From Dermatophagoides farinae (taxonomy: Eukaryota > Arthropoda > Arachnida > Sarcoptiformes > Pyroglyphidae): DNA of 64,000 bases. The notes under the pieces were generated by a model. The model did not search any database. It saw only the letters and a list, made by a program, of their open reading frames with translations, and was not told the origin of the DNA. Shown here piece by piece: positions 12,803 through 24,230 of this stretch. The position numbers and the translations under genes are program-made. How positions within the stretch are numbered: position 1 is the first letter of the stretch; each line of letters begins with the position of its first letter. Location of the stretch: the NCBI RefSeq assembly GCF_024713945.1, contig NC_134680.1, positions 4,888,501-4,952,500 of the forward strand, given 5' to 3'.

Positions 12803-13615
12803 ATGGCTGAAAAACAAAATGAAATGATGGTGAAAAAATTGGATGAAAACACCAAGACAAATATGATGAAAAAATCACCGTCAGTGAAAAAAATGGATGA
12901 GAAAACAACGTTGCAAACGAAAATTATTGAATCACAAACACCGGGATCATCATTATCGAATCATCAAGAACCGTTGAGAGATAGTTTAATTTTATTTAAA
13001 TTTTTTTCAAATAATGATGACGATGATGATAATGAATTGGCGAATACATTTTCTCCACCATACGCTCATGTACAACCGACAAGTAAAACACCAATCATGG
13101 ATAGAAATCCAATGTTTTCCGGTTTGATAAATAATTTTATCAAAACAATTTTACCTGTCAAACGACAAATTATCAACAATGATGATGTTTATAATAATGT
13201 TGATGTTGATGATGATGACGATAATCATTCAATCGATCATTCAATTGATGATGATCATCATCATCATGATAGTGATGGCCATCCATCGTTACGTGATCGA
13301 TTAACATTTATATTGTTCAAGTTACCTACTAAACAACAACCGAAAATCAATCCATTACAACGGCTACGACATCAGAATCAATCAACACAAACAACAGCAC
13401 CATTTATGCATATAACAAAATTGCCAAAAATGATGAAACAACCATTTTTTCCATTTCATCGTCGAACAACATCATCAACAACAACAACAGAGGACAATAA
13501 TGCTAATCAACGATTGAATCAAATGCATTACGAATTGAATCAAATTCGTCGACAACAATTACGCTTATTACGTCGAATTGGTCGTTTAATTCGTGATTTT
13601 GAACAAACTAATTAA
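12803..13615 (+). CDS. Uncharacterised single-exon 270-residue protein
   Basis: An uninterrupted frame starts with ATG after a purine-rich context and ends with TAA. I do not recognise a family. It is Lys/Met-rich at the N-terminus, has Asp and His runs near residues 135-155, and ends in a basic, Arg/Gln/Leu-rich helix (about residues 234-268) with heptad-like hydrophobics that could form a coiled coil. Two copies of a short motif of the form LRD-x-L...LFK occur near residues 58-69 and 168-179, suggesting an internal duplication. There is no signal peptide and no convincing TM segment. The TATA box at 12698 and the absence of introns support a real gene; a mite-specific protein is likely. Confidence 0.7.
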   Translation: MAEKQNEMMVKKLDENTKTNMMKKSPSVKKMDEKTTLQTKIIESQTPGSSLSNHQEPLRDSLILFKFFSNNDDDDDNELANTFSPPYAHVQPTSKTPIMDRNPMFSGLINNFIKTILPVKRQIINNDDVYNNVDVDDDDDNHSIDHSIDDDHHHHDSDGHPSLRDRLTFILFKLPTKQQPKINPLQRLRHQNQSTQTTAPFMHITKLPKMMKQPFFPFHRRTTSSTTTTEDNNANQRLNQMHYELNQIRRQQLRLLRRIGRLIRDFEQTN

Positions 13616-14158
13616 CGGAACTTCATTTTTTTTCTCTGTTCATCAATTTTAAATCATTATGAAGAAAAAACAATTTTTTTTTTAAATTTTCGCACCAATT
13701 TTCATCTGAAATCCATGATCATCAATATACGTGCGCATGTGCAATTAATATATTTGAGCCAAAAAAAAAGCTGAATTTGTTTGTTGTGTTGTTTGTATGC
13801 AAAAAAAAAATTGGCTGTTTTTTGTTCATTTAGAATGGTTGGTCCCGATACTCGCACACACACATCATTCGAGCCACGAAAAATAAAGAAAAAAATCGAT
13901 CGACAAGAGCAACAATTGTTGATATTGTTGCAACAAACATTTCATTTATGGCAATCAACATCATCAGGATATTCTCTCTATCTTTTTTCATACAAAAACT
14001 TGCGTCGTAAACATTAGTTCATTCGTTCATTCATTCAATTCAATTCAGAACAAAATGTAAAAAATCTTGAATTGAATTGTGAAGAGAAAAAAAAAGAAAT
14101 GAGATAGGAGGAACAGAAACCAAACGAGCGTAATACGTCGACGTCGTCGACGTTATCG

Positions 14159-14189
<31 letters not shown>

Positions 14190-16618
14190 GAGCAAGTTTT
14201 TTTTTCTTTGAATTTTTTTTTTACAAAAATAAAACTTTTGTGTGTGATGGTGGTGGTGGTGGTTTTGACTGTTTTGTGTCTGTGTAGATTCCATCAATGA
14301 ACTACTTGTGTTTATGCGTGTGTGTGCGTATGTGATGTATTTTGGCTCATAAACCAATGATGAGTGCTATCCGAGCGTGATTGTTTTTTTTTTTTTTTTT
14401 GCTTTTTGTGCTAACAATTAAATGAATGATGACAAACGTTTATATTTTGTGCTTTGTTTTTTGTTTTTTTCTGGATTTTTTGGATCATTGTTTGAATCGT
14501 TTTTGAATGTGTGTGTATCAAATTCTATTGTGCAAATCAATTGTTTTTTTTTGAGAATCCGAATTTCTTCGTTCAATTTTCATCAATGCGATATATTTGC
14601 ATTTGTGTGGACAACAACAAAAATTGTGAACAATTTTCGATCCATTATTTGTGTATTTGGGTAAGTTTTGGATTTGGAAATGAAATGTTTTTTAAAATGA
14701 ATCCAATGAATAAACATTGACAGTTCAAATACATTGATGTTTCATTTTTTTTTTTTTTTTTTGAGGGGATAATTGTATTTTAGTGCTACTCTTTGATCAC
14801 TGATTTATTGATTTATGATTATCATGCATATATCGATTACAAAATTGATGTGATGTACCCTGTGTGTGGTGTGTGTGTGTTTATGCGTTTAAATGTTTAC
14901 AACCGGAAAATAATAACCACACACGCATACACAACACGTACACACAGAATGTTAATGACTAATTTCAAATGTTTATATTAATTACGTCAAAAAAAAACTG
15001 GCTCAAATGCCAGATTTGTTTATCTTCCGGTGGGGGTACTAGTAGCAATAGCAGTAGCAGTTAGTAATTGACGTCATTTTGCATTGAAATTAAAAGAGGT
15101 GGGAAGAAAATTTTTTTGTCCTTTTCAACAATTTAGATCATATCATTGCGTTTGTGTGTGTGTGTGTGTGTGTGGTGATTTGCTATTTCCGGTAATCATT
15201 TTTCATGCTGCAATGCACTTTTGTTTTTTTCTAATTATTCAGATGATGATGATTAGAGAAATAAGAATGAAAAAAAAAATTCGTTTCAGATTTCTTATTG
15301 CCAAGAAATTTTTTTTTTGTTTTTTCTTTCATTCTTTCATTCAAATTAAATATTCTCTTATTTGTCTTGCATAAATCTCAATGTTTAGTGTTTATATATA
15401 TATATATATGACGTGCAATAATAATTTGTATCAAGCTATATGATTATGACGGCAACGACAATGATGATGATGATGATGATGATGATGGCGAATTCTGGAT
15501 ATAAACGAGATTTTTGTATGAAAAAAAAATTTTTTTAGAAATTTTCTATTTCGAATAATTTTTTTTCCCGAAAAAAATTTTCCCATCCGTTAAAAATTGA
15601 ATTGAAAAGAAAAATGAAATTTTTAAATGTCCAAAATGTTGTATTTTCAATCATTATATCACAACATCAACATCATTATCGTAAAAAAACGAAAACAACA
15701 TTATCAGAAGAAAATTGAATGTTTTATTTTTAGATCATCATCATCATCATCAACAATATAACTCCATCAGTGGATGAATGATCATAATCATAGATTTTTC
15801 TTTTTCATTGCTTTTGCTTTGTATGTTTGTGTGTGTGTGTGTGTGTGTGTTTCGAGAAGAAAAAATTAAAGAATTTTCGCCGGAAACAAAATGTGCACGC
15901 GTTTTTATTATCATTTTTCATTCTTGGTATTGTGCCCAGAATTTTCATATGTGTGTGTGTGTGTGTGTGTGTGGTGTGTTTGTTGTTCAGTTTTTTTCTT
16001 TACATAACATACACACATCACATAAAATGTTTGTCTCTGTGTGTGTATTAGTCATTAGTCAGATTTATAGATTGATTGATGAATGGATGATTGAATCTGT
16101 TGTTGTTCTTAAAAAAATTTTACTTTGATTTTTCACTTTTTCTTTTTATGTAGGTGGTCTTTTTTTCAATTGATTTTTTTTCGTTTGATCGGAAATCCGG
16201 AAATTTTGAAGTATCAATTTGTTTTGTTTTGGTTTTTTTTGTATCGTCATTCACATTAAATTTTTTTTCAATAATCACCAATATTTCCGATTGATAAAAT
16301 ATAAATACACACACACACAGACAGACAGACAAATATATTGATCGTATCAATCATATTTTGATAGAATAAGGAAAACAAAAAAAAAAAATCCATCATCATG
16401 ATTTGACGATAATCGATCAATCAATCAATAGAAATCGACATTTAGCCCAATCAATCGATCAATAATGATGATCTTTGTATTCTTCTTTTTTTTTTATTAG
16501 TAACCACTATTTTCCGGAAGAGACTTTGGCCAATTTCCAATCGACTATTTTTTTTTATTGTTTTCCCATTTTTTTTATGAGTAGAGATGTTTTTTTTTTA
16601 AATTATCATCATCATCAT

Positions 16619-16652
<34 letters not shown>

Positions 16653-18801
16653 GTTGTTGCTAATCATAGATCTGATGATATGGTTGTGATATAATGATAA
16701 TAATTATTTATATGAATGAAATGGAATTGAAATGAAAAAAAAACGTTTACGTTGCATTTATAAAACTGTTATTATATTAATGTTGTTGTTGTTGATGTTT
16801 TTTTTACTGTTAAAAATTTCAACTTTTTTTTGAATGAAATTCACAAATGACAGTTATTATTATAATGACATTTTTTTCTCTCACTATAATGATGGCAATT
16901 TAACTACACAATTTTTTTTTTTGGTTGCAATCTTGTCGTTGTATAATATGGTAATCCATTGGATAATCCGCAGATTTTCAATAACATTGGATGATGATGA
17001 TGATGATGATGATTTGACAAATTGAATAAATTTGAATATTATTTTTAGTTTTTCATTCATTCATAAATGGTTGGTTGGTTGGTTGGTTATTGTTGTTGTT
17101 GTTGTCGTCGATTTCCGTTTGATGTTACGAGAAAAAAAACCATGATGGCGGCTCTGCTGGATAAGAAAAAAAAATAAAAGTTTTATTCGTATAATTTTTC
17201 GGCTAATAAAAAAATCGGCGCCACCCTTTTTTCCGTCACACCTTTCATCATACATTATACATCACATTGGTGTGAAAGTGTATTTGTGTTTAAATAATGT
17301 TGACCGGCAGCGAAATTACCTATGAATTCGAACAAAAAAAAATAAAAAATTACTTCATCTAAGATCTTTGGGAATTTGTTTTTTTTCACTTTTATTCATT
17401 CCAGATAAATGATGATGATGATAGAGAGATGATCTTTGGCACGAGAAAAAAATAACGAAACATTTACAATTTTTTTTTTCGTTTTGGACCAAAATTCAAA
17501 TTATGAACAATCCCTAAATTATCGTTGCACGATTTTTATTCGATTTTCTCATCATCATCATCATTGAAAGGGAAAAAATCAAATTCGAACACTTGTTGTT
17601 GTTGTGTGTTCGAATGTGTTCGAGTGTGTGTGTGTGTCTATTTTAATCAAAACTGGTCCATGATTGATCCTTATCTTTATGATTTTAAAATTTTCATTCA
17701 GAAAAAAATTGAATGAATGAATGATTGAAAATAAAATGAAATCTAATTAATTTTTTTGCTGTTGATGTTGATAATCAATTTAGATTGCTACCGCATTTAA
17801 TCATATCTGATGATTGGACATCAAAAATCATCATTTGACGATCGAAGCCGGATATCCTCGAAGCAAATCGATAGAAAAAGTGCTTGAAAATCAAATATGA
17901 GTGTGTGTGTGTTTAGACATTGCAAAACTCCCACACACACATATGGTTTTTCCTTGAAAAATTACAATCAAGCATCATCATCATCATCACACATCATTTG
18001 TTATTACGTTATTTATGGATTAAATTGATGTGTTCTGATCATCCAACCTCTATTCAATTCATTTTTTTTCGATGATTGATGATGAACCATTCGAAAAAGG
18101 GAAATTTTTTTTCCACTCATGATTTGAATTCAATTTAAATCTTCAAAACTTGTGTGTGTGTGTGTTGATCTCAATTTCTATTTCAATTTTTTTTCTTTCT
18201 GAGCAAACGCATTATGAACTTGTTTTTTTCTTCTTCATTCCCTTTTCTTTTGATCCACGAATGAATGATTATCAATGAAATTGTGTGTACACCGGGTCAC
18301 AATCATTACTATTCAAAAATTTGCTTCAACTTATTATATTATGATGATGATAATGACGATAATTTTACTTTTACTTCTGTATTCATTCATGTCACAATGA
18401 TTTTATCTGACAATGTCATTTTGTGACAAACGCCATATAATATATATATGAAGGTCAGTATTATTCATGGTCCATCTTCAGAATTTTGACATTTTAAATT
18501 TGTTGCCTTTTTTCGCTTTAATTATGATATTATCATTGACAATCATCATTATCATCGTTATCATTGTCAATTTGTCAACAACGCCAATTTGACGCCTTTA
18601 ATTGACGTTTTTGTGATGGTGCCACTTCAATATATTTTATTGGATTGGATTCTTCCTATTTTATTGTTTTTTATTTATCTATATATTCACATTGAATTCT
18701 GTCATTCTGTTATATATATTTTTAATGTGATAATCAAATATAAAATGGAATGAAAACAACAACAACAATTGACATTTTTTTTCTTTAATTTTTTTTTTTA
18801 G
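13616..18801. other. Long gene-poor region upstream of the SOCS gene
   Basis: More than 5 kb without a recognisable coding exon. It holds (GTT)n at about 14158-14189 and 16618-16660, (GT)n at about 15153-15174, 15826-15851 and 15950-15973, and (ATG)n at about 15463-15488. Open frames here encode only Cys/Val, Phe or Leu runs from these repeats. A strong acceptor (T-run then AG at 18800-18801) ends the region, so part of it may be an untranslated intron of the SOCS gene. Confidence 0.55.
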
Positions 18802-19311
18802 ATTATGTCAAGAATTGTTATTATTGTTTTTGGATCCCAACAACGACTACGGTGACGAACAATGACAATACAACAATCTTGAAATCTACAAGTAAAGAAA
18901 AAGTCCTGAAATTGGTTATTGTGTGTGTTTTTTTTGGTTGTTTATCAAGAAAAAAAACAACAGTTATATTTACATTGTCTGGCGCCAATTACACATTGTA
19001 TTTGTAGTAACAATAACAACACAATCGACTCGACATTGATAAAATCCATCAGGTTGGAATTGTTTTACTCTCTCTCTCTCCATCTCCTTCAATTGGCTTT
19101 TCCCATCATTTCATTGTATGCGCGTGTGAATGACAATTCCATAGTGATGATTATAAATCATATTTTTGATGAGGTAAGATTTTGTTTTTTTTTAATATAA
19201 AAAGCAACATTGTAATTGTAATTTTTTTTCACATTTTTTCCATTGTTTAGATTAAACAACAATAACATTTAATAACACTGTATAACCTCCTTAGTGTTAT
19301 TGTGAATCAAG
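18802..19311 (+). other. Probable spliced 5' leader of the SOCS gene
   Basis: A T-rich acceptor ends at 18801. A donor (GAG|GTAAGA) after 19173 and an acceptor (CATTGTTTAG) at 19241-19250 bound a likely 77-bp intron. Joining them gives only short upstream frames that stop before 19312. The region is therefore best read as untranslated exon sequence. Confidence 0.45.
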
Positions 19312-21126
19312 ATGCATTCAATGAATAGTTTGGATAATAATTATCACAATCATGCTGCCAATAATAATGACAATAATTGTCGTGGCCATAATCAATCATT
19401 AATTCGATCATCTTTATCTGATTCTGATCTAATTGCATCGTCATCATCATTATCACCACCGCCACAATCATCATCATTAGCCAATCAGAATACCATATCA
19501 TTATGTCGTGATTTACAAGTATTGATTCTAGATGATATTGACAATCATCATAATAATGATGATGATGATGATGAAAATTCATCAGCCATATTTCAATCAA
19601 TTTCGTGTGATAATCATTCGATTGCTAATGCAATCAATAATGATGAATCATTATCATCAACAAAATCAATGAAAAAACAATCAAATAAATCTCGTAAATC
19701 ATTGTTTATGATGAAAAAACGAAAATGGATCTCGACACCATTTGGATTCATTACTAATTGTTGTATGACACGAACCGATTCGATTGCCGATCTACAACAA
19801 CGATCATCGACTAATGATGAAGATTGTCAACCACAAAAACAACCAATCGTTAAATGCCAAATGTCAACCAGTAACGGTGTTGTGGACCAACAAACCTCTG
19901 GATCGATCAACAATATTAATGATAATAATAATGTTGTTCAAAGACAACATCAACATGACCATAACTTTAATGATGATGATGAAGATGACAATGTCGTAAA
20001 TGGCGATGCACACAGGGTTAATATTGATGATGATCTATCGTTTATGGATAATTTTCCACCTTTAAATCAACCATTAAGTCGAATTGTTTCGTTACGACGA
20101 CGTCACCCAAATACACCAATGTCACGAAGTCCTGAACCACCACCATTACCACCACATCCATTTCCAGTGGGTGTTGTATTGTCTGGTTTTTCAAATAGTT
20201 ATCTACATCATCCACATTTATCATCATCACACGATTCTTCACATCCAGAACAACAGGATAATAATATTTCATCGATCTCATCATCCGTAAATCTGAATCC
20301 TAATTCTGCTGCCTCATTATCAAGCGATGATGGTGGTGATGATACTTATCGACATGATAATGATGTATCAGTTGATGGTCAACATCATCATCATCAACAA
20401 CAACTGCAACAGCCACCGCATTTATATGAACCATATTCAATTCAAATGCCCATAATGAATCATCATATACAAATGGATACAAATAATATGAACCGTTCAG
20501 CTAGCCGTTCAACGCCTACATTTCATACACAGATTGATTACATTAATTGTTTGGTTCCTGATCTATTGGCCATTACTAATCGTAGTTTTTATTGGGGTAA
20601 GATGGATCGTTATGAAGCTGAACGTTTATTGGATGGTAAACCTGAGGGAACATTTTTGTTACGTGATTCCGCACAAGAAGATCATTTATTTTCCGTATCA
20701 TTTCGTCGATTTGAACGTTCATTACATGCTAGAATTGAAAATTGGGAACATCGTTTCTCATTTGATTCACATGATCCTGGTGTATTCTCATCAACTACTG
20801 TAACCGGTCTTATTGAACATTATAAAGTACCATCACATTGTATGTTTTTTGAACCAGTACTTACCAAACCATTGAATCGTACATTTACATTTTCATTACA
20901 ACATTTGGCACGTGTAACAATTTGTGATCGTGTTACATATGATTCAATTAATCGTTTACCACTGCCACAAATATTAAAAAGCTATCTTAAAGAATATCAT
21001 TATCGTATTAAAGTGCGTACGAAACATTTCGATGAATCATCATTATATCGATGGTTAGAACCGAATCATCATCATAATCAACAACAGCAACAACAACAAC
21101 AGCCACGTGTCTATTTTCATCAATAA
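19312..21126 (+). CDS. SOCS5: SOCS4/5-type suppressor of cytokine signalling
   Basis: A single coding exon of 604 residues. The N-terminal 400 residues are low-complexity and poorly conserved. The C-terminus has a segment reading [15 protein letters not shown], then an SH2 domain (about 425-525) with GTFLLRDS carrying the phosphotyrosine-binding Arg. A SOCS box follows (about 528-570), ending LKEYHY. These features match the SOCS4/SOCS5 subfamily (Drosophila Socs36E). Family role: the SH2 domain binds phosphotyrosine on cytokine or EGF receptors, and the SOCS box recruits elongin B/C and a cullin to ubiquitinate the target. The C-terminus has an extra His/Gln-rich tail. The start is the first in-frame ATG after the probable leader acceptor. 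It is convergent with the Hsp70 gene, 328 bp apart. Confidence 0.93.
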   Translation: MHSMNSLDNNYHNHAANNNDNNCRGHNQSLIRSSLSDSDLIASSSSLSPPPQSSSLANQNTISLCRDLQVLILDDIDNHHNNDDDDDENSSAIFQSISCDNHSIANAINNDESLSSTKSMKKQSNKSRKSLFMMKKRKWISTPFGFITNCCMTRTDSIADLQQRSSTNDEDCQPQKQPIVKCQMSTSNGVVDQQTSGSINNINDNNNVVQRQHQHDHNFNDDDEDDNVVNGDAHRVNIDDDLSFMDNFPPLNQPLSRIVSLRRRHPNTPMSRSPEPPPLPPHPFPVGVVLSGFSNSYLHHPHLSSSHDSSHPEQQDNNISSISSSVNLNPNSAASLSSDDGGDDTYRHDNDVSVDGQHHHHQQQLQQPPHLYEPYSIQMPIMNHHIQMDTNNMNRSASRSTPTFHTQIDYINCLVPDLLAITNRSFYWGKMDRYEAERLLDGKPEGTFLLRDSAQEDHLFSVSFRRFERSLHARIENWEHRFSFDSHDPGVFSSTTVTGLIEHYKVPSHCMFFEPVLTKPLNRTFTFSLQHLARVTICDRVTYDSINRLPLPQILKSYLKEYHYRIKVRTKHFDESSLYRWLEPNHHHNQQQQQQQQPRVYFHQ

Positions 21127-21454
21127 TTAATCAAAATTAACTTATAGAAAACAAAAAAAAAAGAGAAAAAGCATTTCGCAATGTAATGTGAATTGAAAAA
21201 ATTATTTTTGTAAAATTGATTTTTTTCCCGAATTTTTTAATAAAATTATTAAAATTAATCAATTGTTTGATCAAAAAATAAAATTTTATATTTTATTTTG
21301 TCAACACACATGAGGAACACAAATTAATTTTTTTGTTTGTTTGATTAACAAATATATCAAATTATTAGATTAGATTGAATACGTCTTTTTTTTGTTCAAC
21401 TTTTTGAACATAATAATGATGAGATGATGATGAAGAATATAAATGTGATCATTT
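21127..21454. terminator. Shared 3' region of SOCS and Hsp70 genes
   Basis: The stop codons of the two convergent genes are 328 bp apart. A plus-strand AATAAA at 21239-21244 could end the SOCS transcript, and TTTATT at 21292-21297 gives AATAAA on the minus strand for Hsp70. If each is cleaved 10-30 nt beyond its own signal, the two 3' ends fall close together and may overlap. Confidence 0.5.
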
Positions 21455-23463
21455 TTAATCTACTTCTTCTACGGTTGGACCACCACTATTAGAGCCACCA
21501 TTAGGACCGCCAGTCGGTACACCACCTGGATATGGACCACCAGCACCACCTTGATACAATTTCGTAATAATAGGTCGACAGATTGATTCCAATTCTTTTT
21601 GTTTATCTACGAATTCATCTTTTTCGGCTAATTGATTATTATCTAGCCAGCTAAGTACATCTTTGATTTTATTCAAAATGGTTGTGCGATCATTATCGGA
21701 TATTTTTGTCTTGATAGCATCATCTTCGATGGTATTTTTCATTTGGAATGTATATGATTCCAATGAATTTTTAGCCTGAATTCGAGATTGTTGTCGTTCA
21801 TCTTCTTCACGATATTGTTCAGCTTCATGTACCATTCGTTCAATATCATCTTTTGATAAACGACCTTTATCATTGGTAATAGTGATCTTATTCTGTTTAC
21901 CAGTACTTTTATCCACAGCCGATACATTCAATATACCATTAGCATCAATGTCGAATGTAACTTCGATTTGTGGTATGCCACGTGGTGCTGGCGGTATACC
22001 ATTCAGATCGAATGTACCCAACAGGTTATTATCCTTGGTCATGGCACGTTCACCTTCATATACTTTTATGGTAACACCAGGTTGATTATCGGCGTAGGTG
22101 GTAAATATTTGTGTTTGTTTCGTCGGTATAGTTGTATTACGTTTGATCAATGTTGTCATTACACCTCCAGCCGTTTCGATGCCCAAGGATAATGGAGCAA
22201 CATCTAAGAGAAGTAAATCCTTGACATTTTGTGATGTATCACCAGTCAAAATGGCAGCCTGTACAGCTGCACCATATGCTACGGCTTCATCTGGATTAAT
22301 CGATTTATTCAATTCTTTTCCATTAAAATAATCGGAAAGTAATTTCTGTATTTTTGGAATACGTGTTGAACCGCCAACTAATACGATTTCATCGATGTTT
22401 GTTTTATCCAATTTAGCATCACGCATTGCTTTTTCCACTGGTTCCAATGTTGAACGAAATAGATCCGAACACAATTCTTCGAAACGTGCACGTGTTATTG
22501 TTGAATGAAAATCAATACCTTCATATAATGAATCAATTTCAACCGATGATTGTGTTGATGATGACAGTGTACGTTTAGCACGTTCACAAGCAGTACGAAG
22601 ACGACGTAATGCACGTTTATTTGTTGATAAATCTTTAGAATATTTTCGTTTAAATTCCTGAACAAAATGATTGACCAGGCGATTATCAAAATCTTCACCA
22701 CCAAGATGTGTATCGCCTGCAGTTGATTTGACCTATATCAATATATAAATGTTAAATGAAAATTTAACACAATTAGCAATGTTAGGATGAAAAAAAATTG
22801 AAAATAACTTACCTCAAAAACACCATTATCGATAGCCAAAATGGATACATCGAATGTACCACCACCAAGATCAAATATCAATATATTTTTTTCACCACCT
22901 TTTTTATCCAGACCATAAGCAATAGCAGCAGCAGTAGGTTCATTGATGATACGTAAAACATTCAATCCAGCAATAGCACCAGCATCTTTGGTTGCTTGAC
23001 GTTGTGAATCATTGAAATATGCCGGCACAGTGATAACAGCATCGGTAACTTTATTACCCAAATAACCTTCGGCCGTTTCTTTCATTTTGGTCAATACCAT
23101 TGATGAAATTTCTTCAGGAAAAAATCGTTTTATTTCACCTTTATATTCGACTTCAATTTTTGGTTTTCCACCTTCATTGACCACTTTAAATGGCCAATGT
23201 TTCATATCAGATTGAACGGATGGATCATCAAAACGTCGACCAATTAAACGTTTAGCATCGAATACAGTGTTTGATGGATTCATAGCGACCTGATTTTTGG
23301 CCGCATCACCAATAAGCCGTTCAGTATCGGTAAAGGCAACATAACTTGGTGTTGTACGATTTCCTTGATCATTCGAGATGATTTCCACTTTACCATGTTG
23401 AAAGACACCGACACAAGAATATGTAGTGCCCAAATCGATACCAATTGCAGGTGCTTTCGCCAT
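21455..23463 (-). CDS. HSP70: Cytosolic Hsp70 chaperone (mite group 28 allergen type)
   Basis: Two exons on the minus strand, 23463-22813 and 22732-21455, joined across an 80-bp phase-0 intron, give 642 residues, the usual family length. The three Hsp70 signatures are present: IDLGTTYS near the start, [12 protein letters not shown] about residues 198-209, and [11 protein letters not shown] in the second exon. The C-terminus has a Gly/Pro-rich tail and ends EEVD, the TPR-cochaperone docking motif of cytosolic forms. It is an ATP-dependent chaperone for folding and refolding proteins. Hsp70 of dust mites is the group 28 allergen. The upstream region has two heat-shock-element arrays and a TATA box, so the gene is probably heat-inducible. 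This is notable because many animal stress-induced Hsp70 genes lack introns. Confidence 0.97.
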
Positions 23464-23660
23464 TATTTATCGATTCAAATGAAAACAATAATAATAATAA
23501 TAATGATGATGATGATAAAATTCACAAGAAAAATCCAAAATTCTTTTCAACAATATTGTTGAATGAACGAACACAAGAAAAAAAACAATGTTTTTCAATT
23601 AACCACACTGTTCGACAAACAAATTTATTATGATACGTTTTGTTGATTGCAGCAGTTGTT

Positions 23661-23670
23661 TTATAAATAT
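23661..23670 (-). promoter_or_regulatory. TATA box of the Hsp70 gene
   Basis: On the minus strand the sequence reads ATATTTATAA, followed by AACA. It lies about 200 nt upstream of the Hsp70 ATG and about 40 nt downstream of the nearer heat-shock-element array. Transcription would start near 23635, giving a leader of about 170 nt with no visible intron. Confidence 0.55.
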
Positions 23671-23711
23671 CAAAAACCATATAGCTATATAGCTATAGCT
23701 GTTTAATATTG

Positions 23712-23729
23712 GAAATATTGCGAATTTTC
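23712..23729. promoter_or_regulatory. Heat-shock element, proximal array
   Basis: Units at exact 5-bp spacing read GAA (23712), ATT (23717, imperfect), GAA (23722) and TTC (23727). Three of four match the alternating nGAAn/nTTCn pattern bound by the heat-shock factor trimer. Confidence 0.6.
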
Positions 23730-23749
23730 TCATCAATTCGCGGTCACAT

Positions 23750-23772
23750 TTCTAGAATTTACTCGAAATTTC
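23750..23772. promoter_or_regulatory. Heat-shock element, distal array
   Basis: Five units at exact 5-bp spacing read TTC (23750), GAA (23755), TAC (23760, imperfect), GAA (23765) and TTC (23770), so four of five match. Together with the array at 23712 this is strong evidence of heat-shock-factor control of the Hsp70 gene. Confidence 0.75.
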
Positions 23773-23773
23773 T

Positions 23774-23804
<31 letters not shown>

Positions 23805-23814
23805 CAGAGAAAAA
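23774..23814. repeat. (AC)n microsatellite
   Basis: A nearly pure AC tract with one G interruption. It separates the heat-shock elements from the minisatellite that starts at about 23820. Confidence 0.9.
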
Positions 23815-23818
23815 AGCA

Positions 23819-24230
23819 TGTAGTGTACTATTCGATTTGGTAGTGTACAAATGGTAGTGCACACTACCAAATGTATAAGTACTTAACAATTAGGTAGTGT
23901 ACTATTCGATTTGGTAGTGTACAAATGGTAGTGCACACTACCAAATGTATAAGTACTTAACAATTAGGTAGTGTACTATTCGATTTGGTAGTGTACAAAT
24001 GGTAGTGCACACTACCAAATGTATAAGTACTTAACAATTAGGTAGTGTACATTACTAGTTGGTAGTGTGCAAATGGTAGTGCACACTACCAAATGAATAA
24101 GTACATAACAACTAGGTAGTGTGCAAATGGTAGTGCACACTACCAAATGAATAAGTACTTAACAACTAGGTAGTGTACACGACCTCAGCTAGGTAGTGTA
24201 CACGACCTCAACTAGGTAGTGTACACTATC
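23819..24230. repeat. 74-bp minisatellite next to the Hsp70 promoter
   Basis: Units start at 23819, 23893, 23967 and 24041, each exactly 74 bp. A 54-bp unit lacking 20 bp follows at 24115, then 23-bp units at 24169 and 24192, and a last partial from 24215. The first three units are nearly identical. Each full unit contains GGTAGTGTAC in direct orientation and an internal inverted pair, GGTAGTG-CA-CACTACC. The order of full, shortened and 23-bp units shows array decay from one end. A related array occurs at 25741-25931. Confidence 0.95.

Noticed and set aside
19307-19600. Minus-strand frame opposite the SOCS start
   Set aside because: His/Tyr/Met-rich shadow of ATG/TCA repeats in a well-supported plus-strand gene.
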